Shown: positions 7,108 to 10,993 of the stretch, one piece after another
Numbering within the stretch: position 1 is the first letter of the stretch
How the letters are laid out: each line of letters opens with the position of its first letter
DNA from: CAVRTJ01 sp964507185
GTDB lineage: Bacteria > Acidobacteriota > UBA4820 > DSQY01
DNA length: 10,993 bases
Direction of reading: 5' to 3'
NCBI GenBank assembly: GCA_964507185.1
Contig: CAZDOY010000075.1
Coordinates: forward strand, 1 to 10,993
Made by a program: the position numbers and the translations under genes
The notes under the pieces: generated by a model
What the model was told of the DNA's origin: nothing
What the model saw: only the letters and a program-made list of their open reading frames with translations
Database searches by the model: none

Positions 7108-8298
7108 TCATGCGGTCCGGCCGCGGTCCGCCGCCATTTTCGCGGCGGCCGGTTTAATCTTGTCCGCTATACAGACGGGAACGAGCCCCTCGCCGCGTAC
7201 CACCGCGTCCGGGCAACATTCGCAGTGGACGACCCGCCCGTCGGGAAGAACGTCCGCAAGGCACTGGACGAGGATCCGCTTGTAGCCGAAGGCCGTCCCC
7301 TTTCGAAGGGCGCCCCGAAGAAGCGACGCGTTCTCCCTGATCGATCCGCCTGAAATCGTATTCAACAGGATCTGCACCAGGAACCGGCCCGGGCTCGTCC
7401 GCTGGTAGAAAGGGTAGCGCCCCCTGAATGTGCGGAAGGCCCGCAGGAAAAACTTTTCGGCCAGGCTGACCTTTACGCTGGAATAGGCCGGGGCCCGGCC
7501 GGGAGTCCTGACGGTGCCGACCATGTACGAGAGCCATCGCGGGTCGTGCGGGTCCAGGTTGGATCCCACGCAGGCGAAGGGTCTCAGGCCGAACTCGTGT
7601 TCCAGGATCGCCAGGACGCGGAGGTTGTCGAGATTGTCATTGCGGCGGACTCCGGCGCCCGCCTCGAGGCTTCCCGTCATGCCCGAGGCGAGATCCCCAT
7701 GGATCGCAGCGATGGCCGAAACGTCCCTGAAGAGGGTGATGAGCAGATAGTCCGCGTGGGGTGAGTCCAGGACGAAACGAACGGCCTCGATCATCTCATC
7801 GGGACGGTCCTCGAATGCCGTGATGGTGAGTCCGGCTTCCATTCCGTGTCCGGCGACGAGTTCCGTCTTTGCCGCCGCCAGCTCACGCCAGTCGTCCAGA
7901 GAGGCGTTCTCGGGAAGGTCCGGCCGGATCTGGCCGGGTTCTATATGCATGAAAATGGCTTCGACCCCGGCGCCGGCCAGCGCGCCGAGGTTCCGGGGTG
8001 TCAGCAGGGACCCGTTGGTGAAGAGTTCCACATGGAGGCCCCTGTCCCTTACCATCCGGGCGATTTCGCAGACCTGCGGATGCATCATCACCTCGCCGCC
8101 GATCAGGGATACGGAGTGGAGCTTTCTCAGCCGGATGAGGATGTCCAGCTCCCGGGAAATCTCTTTGATGTCTTTCGCTCCCGGCGGCGCGAGGTTGTAG
8201 CAGGCCCGGCACGTGATGTTGCATCCCCGCGCAATGTCCAATAGGGCGTGCGGAACGCTGTCAAGCGTCCAGGGCAGGCGCCAGATGTGCCTGCTCAT
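7108..8298 (-). CDS. radical SAM protein with C-terminal auxiliary-cluster-like cysteines
   Basis: The 396-residue protein carries the radical SAM motif C26-x3-C30-x2-C33 (GCNITCRACY). A GGE at 67-69 is the usual S-adenosylmethionine amino-group contact, followed by 'ELFTNGSLLT' (91-100). This is the plan of SPASM/twitch-type enzymes rather than the B12 type. The C-terminal part contains C346, C359, C361, C362 and C376, including 'VVHCECCPD' (356-364), which could hold a second iron-sulfur cluster. Such clusters are used in peptide or sugar dehydrogenations and cross-links, but no precursor-peptide gene is seen in the window. The start at 8298 has AGGAGG six bases upstream and makes an ATGA overlap with the amidohydrolase gene. 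The longer reading frame back to 8469 is just the antisense-side extension across that gene. Activity is inferred; the radical SAM family assignment is firm. Confidence 0.88.
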   Translation of the reverse strand: MSRHIWRLPWTLDSVPHALLDIARGCNITCRACYNLAPPGAKDIKEISRELDILIRLRKLHSVSLIGGEVMMHPQVCEIARMVRDRGLHVELFTNGSLLTPRNLGALAGAGVEAIFMHIEPGQIRPDLPENASLDDWRELAAAKTELVAGHGMEAGLTITAFEDRPDEMIEAVRFVLDSPHADYLLITLFRDVSAIAAIHGDLASGMTGSLEAGAGVRRNDNLDNLRVLAILEHEFGLRPFACVGSNLDPHDPRWLSYMVGTVRTPGRAPAYSSVKVSLAEKFFLRAFRTFRGRYPFYQRTSPGRFLVQILLNTISGGSIRENASLLRGALRKGTAFGYKRILVQCLADVLPDGRVVHCECCPDAVVRGEGLVPVCIADKIKPAAAKMAADRGRTA

Positions 8299-9287
8299 CG
8301 CTCGCCTCCTGCCGCCGTCTTCCGTCGAGGCGTACGCAGAATCGCCAGGGCCCTGTCGAACACCGCATCCGGCAAGCCGAACGATTGCAGTGTATGAAAG
8401 GACCGGTCGAGAGGGTTGTCGACTCGGCGCAGTTCGCGGACCCTCTTCGTGCCCAAGGCAAACAGGCAAGCCGAAGGCATGGCCTTTACGGGGAAGTCGG
8501 ATCCGTACATCACCTTGGCGAGTAGCGGCGGACTCTTGAGGAGGATTCTGAGAGGCTTCATCCGGGTGGGACAGATGAAGGCGGAAAGATCACCGTAACA
8601 GAACTCGTAATCCTGCGCCATCCGGCACCAGGCATCGAAATAGTCCCGTTCGTGGAGAAAGACCCGGGTTCCGCAGTGGGCTGCGATGACCGTCGTCCCC
8701 CGCTCCAGGGCGGGAACCAGCCGCCTTGGGTCGTTAAAGACCTGCGTGCCTCCCGACAGGGCGTGCTCTCTGCCCGTGTGGGAGAGGAGGGGAATCCCGT
8801 AATGGGCGAGTGTTTCATAGAAGGGAATGCACTTTGGGTCGAGAGGATCGATGCCCTGGGTCGACGGAATCCACTTGACCAGGCAGGCGCCGCGACGGAT
8901 AAGGCGCTCCAGTTCGGCCACGGCGTCTTTCCGGTAGGGATGCACGCTGGCTCCGAACAGGACCTTGGGATGGTTCTCGGCCATGCCGGCGACGTAGTTG
9001 TTGTCCACCCTCATCCGGGTCTTGACGCAATCGAACCGTCCGTCTTCGGTGAATGCGCCGTCCAGCGCAAGGACCACGGCCAGGTCGATGTCGCTCCCGG
9101 ACACCAGCGAAAGGAGCTTCTCGCGTACGGCGCGGTCGACTTCAGGGTCCCGCATTCCGCCTGGTTGAACGCCAAACTCGCCCATTATCTGCCGGAGGAA
9201 CAGGTTCCGCCGGTTCCTGGGATTCCAGTAGTTGCCGTTCTTCCGCTCGTCTGCGCCCGCGATGTGCACGTGGAGATCCACAATCAT
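8295..9287 (-). CDS. amidohydrolase-2 family metal-dependent hydrolase or decarboxylase
   Basis: The 330-residue protein is a complete TIM-barrel amidohydrolase. Visible metal and catalytic residues are the HxH at H6 and H8 (DLHVH), K138 in 'CLVKWIPS', H170 in 'LLSHTG', H204 in 'IAAHCG' and D264 in 'MYGSDFP'. This pattern matches the amidohydrolase-2 group (relatives of ACMS decarboxylase). Members hydrolyse C-N or C-O bonds, or decarboxylate aromatic acids, using a bound divalent metal. Presence of every expected ligand argues for an active enzyme. No signal peptide is seen, so it is cytoplasmic. It is joined to both neighbours by 4-base ATGA overlaps: with the beta-helix protein gene upstream (9284-9287) and with the radical SAM gene downstream (8295-8298). 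This suggests balanced production with those proteins and a role in processing a pathway intermediate. Which bond it acts on is unknown. Confidence 0.9.
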   Translation of the reverse strand: MIVDLHVHIAGADERKNGNYWNPRNRRNLFLRQIMGEFGVQPGGMRDPEVDRAVREKLLSLVSGSDIDLAVVLALDGAFTEDGRFDCVKTRMRVDNNYVAGMAENHPKVLFGASVHPYRKDAVAELERLIRRGACLVKWIPSTQGIDPLDPKCIPFYETLAHYGIPLLSHTGREHALSGGTQVFNDPRRLVPALERGTTVIAAHCGTRVFLHERDYFDAWCRMAQDYEFCYGDLSAFICPTRMKPLRILLKSPPLLAKVMYGSDFPVKAMPSACLFALGTKRVRELRRVDNPLDRSFHTLQSFGLPDAVFDRALAILRTPRRKTAAGGER

Positions 9288-10021
9288 TGCTGCAACCAGT
9301 CCAGAAAACGATCTTTCGGTGCGTCCGTCCCCTTGGGCTTCTGCCGGCGTCCGTTCTTAAAGACGACGTAGGGTTGGCAAATCAGGAATGCATGCGTGCA
9401 CTCGCCTTCGGCGATCTCGCTGCCGGGAGAAAGGAGTGTGTGGCCGCCGACCAGCGCCCGGTCGCCCACTTTCACGGTGGCAAGTTCGAGTTCCTGGTCC
9501 CCGTCAGCGGATCTTGTAAAGGCGTGGGGGCTCAGATTGACTCCCGCTCCGAAGACCACGTCCCGTCCTATTTTTATGAATGGACGGTCCAGTATTTTCG
9601 TGCCCGCGCCCCAATACGTCAGGCGACCTATTTTTGCTCCCCACAGGCGAAGCCATGTGCTGTAAAGTCCGGGAACTATCCGCAGTAATTCCTCCAGCAT
9701 CGGGAGCCTGCTGTAGAGGCCCTGGAAATTGAAGGAGGCCCACCAGACAAAGAAGTCCCGCGATCCCAGAGCGATCGTGCCCTGTTTGACGGGCAGGACC
9801 GCAAAAAGCAGACGCGTGAAAAGGGGAGGCGCGAGGTACAGCGCGGCGGCAGCCGTCCCGATGCGTTCCCACACGTGCGGCCACGGCCAGACGAACAGCG
9901 CGACGACCAGAAGGGCCTGCGCGAGCGTGATGTAGTTCAGCCCGAGAAGGATGAGTCTCTGCCCAAGGGTGTATCGAAGACCCGGGGACTCAGCCTTTTC
10001 GGGGAGCGTCGATGGGGTCAT
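9284..10021 (-). CDS. membrane-anchored left-handed beta-helix (hexapeptide-type) protein, putative acyltransferase
   Basis: The 245-residue protein starts with a membrane portion, with hydrophobic segments near 22-46 and 53-77. A C-terminal domain follows at about 127-220 with hexapeptide-like periodicity: 'GAKIGRLTYWGAGTKI' from 128, 'IKIGRDVVFGAGVNLS' from 149, 'VKVGDRALVGGHTLLSPGSEI' from 183. This is the left-handed parallel beta-helix of acyltransferases of the serine or lipid acetyltransferase type. H165 (SPHAF) is a candidate catalytic base. Such enzymes move acyl groups from CoA or carrier protein to sugars, lipids or amines; anchoring suggests a lipid or membrane-bound substrate. 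The number of helical coils is small, so a non-catalytic role is possible. The ATG at 10021 has GAGGG four bases upstream. It follows the NTF2-like gene by nine bases and overlaps the amidohydrolase gene by four. Confidence 0.78.
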   Translation of the reverse strand: MTPSTLPEKAESPGLRYTLGQRLILLGLNYITLAQALLVVALFVWPWPHVWERIGTAAAALYLAPPLFTRLLFAVLPVKQGTIALGSRDFFVWWASFNFQGLYSRLPMLEELLRIVPGLYSTWLRLWGAKIGRLTYWGAGTKILDRPFIKIGRDVVFGAGVNLSPHAFTRSADGDQELELATVKVGDRALVGGHTLLSPGSEIAEGECTHAFLICQPYVVFKNGRRQKPKGTDAPKDRFLDWLQQ

Positions 10022-10030
10022 TCTTCCCTC

Positions 10031-10666
10031 TTATCCGGGGATGCCCCCGGCTTTCGCTCGTCGAAGTCTTCCGAGCCCCCATGCGCCGGCGAGGCCGAGG
10101 AGGAGTCCGATGCAAAGGCCCACGATCGCAAGAATCCAGCCCATGGACCTCACCCGGTTTAGCAACGGGTTGTGGAGAAAGTTCGCGCCCGCCTGAAGCG
10201 CGGCGATCTTCCATCGGCCGTCCTGTTTGACCACGAGGGCCGTCCAACGGTTGCTCATACGTACGATCCTTCCGCCCCGCATGGTGTAGGTTTCATCGGT
10301 GGTGCCGTAGCAATAACCCACGTCTTCGCCCAGAAATTGGGTGAGGACGTCGGCGTTTGCGCGGATCTTGAGATCGGTGACGATGCTGTCCGGCCGGTCG
10401 AATGTCTTCTCGAAATAGTCCTGCAACTGCTTCTCGGACGTGATGACCGTTTGGTCGATCGTGGTGATGACAAACTTGTCGGCCAAGTACTGGGACAAAG
10501 CGCTCACGTCCCTGTCGTTAAAGGCCTTGACGACGTTGGCCTTCAGCGCCCGGAGGGCTTCATGGTCCGCGGCCCTGGAGGTACCGGTGGTCTGGGCCGC
10601 GAAGGGCAGAAGACATCCCATGGCGATGAGCGCCACCGGGAAGAACAGGAATTGTTTTCTCGTCAT
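10031..10666 (-). CDS. exported NTF2/SnoaL-like protein with C-terminal membrane anchor
   Basis: The 211-residue protein begins with a signal-peptide-like segment (positive MTRK, hydrophobic core to about 24). This is followed by an NTF2-like alpha+beta domain (about 36-165), of the SnoaL or DUF4440 type. The characteristic run is a helix 'LKANVVKAFNDRDVSALSQYL' from 41, then 'FVITTID' (65-71), and ending 'RWTALVVKQDGRWKIAALQAG' from 140. Near the end, residues 175-198 form one transmembrane helix followed by basic RLRR. The domain would therefore sit on the outer side of the inner membrane, tethered at its C terminus. C18 follows 'AMG', which is a poor lipoprotein box. NTF2-like domains bind small hydrophobic molecules, and some are isomerases or cyclases. 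No catalytic residue is recognised here. GAGGGG precedes the start at 10666. It is the first gene of the operon, downstream of a candidate promoter at 10718-10726. Confidence 0.82.
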   Translation of the reverse strand: MTRKQFLFFPVALIAMGCLLPFAAQTTGTSRAADHEALRALKANVVKAFNDRDVSALSQYLADKFVITTIDQTVITSEKQLQDYFEKTFDRPDSIVTDLKIRANADVLTQFLGEDVGYCYGTTDETYTMRGGRIVRMSNRWTALVVKQDGRWKIAALQAGANFLHNPLLNRVRSMGWILAIVGLCIGLLLGLAGAWGLGRLRRAKAGGIPG

Positions 10667-10717
10667 TTTCCCCTCTCACCTGATTGATGCGTCCGCTCTC
10701 TTTCAGTTCCCTTAATC

Positions 10718-10726
10718 AGTATAGCA
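10718..10726 (-). promoter_or_regulatory. candidate extended -10 promoter for the minus-strand operon
   Basis: On the minus strand the sequence reads TGC-TATACT, an extended -10 element differing from TATAAT at one base. No good -35 hexamer lies 16 to 18 bases upstream, which is tolerated by extended -10 promoters. It would give a leader of roughly 45 bases before the start at 10666. The call rests on one short motif. Confidence 0.4.
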
Positions 10727-10836
10727 GGCTGACCAAGCCGTGCGGCAGATTGCCCTGAACCAAGGACATCGCGACTTCCGTCCCTTGGACAATCTTCAGC
10801 CACCTTCCGCGCCAGCGGGTGATTTCTTGCCGGTCC

Positions 10837-10845
10837 TGTTACAAT
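10837..10845 (+). promoter_or_regulatory. candidate extended -10 promoter for the rightward gene
   Basis: The sequence reads TGT-TACAAT, an extended -10 one base away from consensus. No clear -35 box is placed correctly (a TTGCCG at 10827-10832 is too close). The hexamer is flanked by CTGT (10836-10839) and ACAG (10846-10849), a small inverted repeat that could be part of a repressor site or chance. It would leave about 65 bases before the ATG at 10919. Confidence 0.33.
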
Positions 10846-10918
10846 ACAGACATCCACCGGGTCCATGCCGGCTGCTTGTGAGGGGCCGGAGTGCCGCTGA
10901 ATGACAGGAGAACGGGTC

Positions 10919-10993
10919 ATGCCCACGCTGGCGCTCAAAATCACGGCGACCGTTCTGGCCCTTATGGGACTTCTGCTGTTCCTGGTCGGCATG
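10919..10993 (+). CDS. N-terminal end of a rightward gene, membrane-anchored or exported protein (partial)
   Basis: An ATG at 10919 with AGGAG eight bases upstream (10906-10910) opens a frame that runs off the window. The 25 visible residues begin MPTLALKITATVLALMGLL and continue LFLVGM. This is one positively charged residue followed by a long hydrophobic segment, a typical N-terminal transmembrane helix or uncleaved signal. The strong ribosome-binding site and the protein-like composition support a real gene. The rest is missing, so no family can be named. It is transcribed divergently from the operon and may share regulation with it. Confidence 0.65.
   Translation, partial: MPTLALKITATVLALMGLLLFLVGM

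Larger units (their letters stand above)
10667..10918. other. divergent intergenic region between the operon and a rightward gene
   Basis: This stretch of about 250 bases carries no convincing gene; the readings through it do not look like protein. It separates the leftward operon (first start 10666) from the rightward start at 10919, so it should hold promoters for both directions. Candidate -10 elements are listed separately. A short inverted repeat CCAAGG (10760-10765) and CCTTGG (10783-10788), with 17 bases between, lies between the two promoter candidates and could be an operator. Six-base arms are weak evidence. I see no riboswitch fold that I could name, although a cobalamin-dependent pathway makes one worth considering. 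Confidence 0.6.

Noticed and set aside
8299..8469. N-terminal extension of the radical SAM protein up to 8469
   Set aside because: It would overlap 170 bases of the amidohydrolase gene. The start at 8298 has AGGAGG and an ATGA overlap, and radical SAM homology begins just after it.
65..10666. Possible hopanoid or ladderane lipid cluster, because B12-type radical SAM enzymes occur in both
   Set aside because: No squalene-hopene cyclase, FabF-like synthase, acyl carrier protein or desaturase gene is in the window, so neither pathway can be supported.
10663..10992. A 109-codon minus-strand frame upstream of the NTF2-like gene
   Set aside because: It covers the divergent promoter region and the opposite-strand gene start. 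It looks like random translation and has no ribosome-binding site that would favour it.

Overview
The window is GC-rich bacterial DNA. It is dominated by ten closely packed genes, all on the minus strand, running from about 10666 down to 65. A partial gene at the left edge reads rightward and may end in an outer-membrane beta-strand, and one minus-strand gene looks exported. Both fit a Gram-negative organism. B12-dependent radical SAM enzymes beside a bacterial GH3-type adenylating enzyme recall Desulfobacterota, Myxococcota or related uncultured lineages. That placement is inference only, because the window has no rRNA, tRNA or other taxonomic marker.

Layout, right to left in the direction of minus-strand transcription. 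A divergent intergenic region (10667-10918) separates the operon from a rightward gene whose start lies at 10919 and which runs off the window. The operon then encodes: an exported NTF2/SnoaL-like protein with a C-terminal membrane anchor (10031-10666); a membrane-anchored left-handed beta-helix (hexapeptide-type) protein (9284-10021); a metal-dependent amidohydrolase-2 protein (8295-9287); a radical SAM protein with extra C-terminal cysteines (7108-8298); two B12-binding-type radical SAM proteins in tandem (5694-7088 and 4378-5706); a two-domain GNAT acyltransferase (3249-4358); a second, divergent GNAT-like protein (2510-3235); a GH3-family ATP-dependent acyl-acid amide synthetase-like protein (816-2513); and, after a 109-base gap, a histidine-containing multi-pass membrane protein (65-706).

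Three junctions are 4-base ATGA overlaps (9284-9287, 8295-8298, 2510-2513), one is a 13-base overlap (5694-5706), and four more gaps are 9 to 19 bases. This spacing argues for one co-transcribed and partly translationally coupled unit. No polyketide synthase, NRPS, fatty-acid synthase, transposase, CRISPR or phage gene is present.

The gene set makes sense as a small-molecule or lipid-modification pathway. Three radical SAM enzymes would build or alkylate a scaffold. The GH3 enzyme would activate a carboxylic acid as an acyl-adenylate and form an amide or ester. The GNAT proteins and the beta-helix protein could add acyl groups. The amidohydrolase could deprotect, hydrolyse or decarboxylate an intermediate. 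Several members are predicted to sit at the membrane. I do not recognise the cluster as any characterised pathway, so the product is unknown. This operon is the most interesting object in the window.
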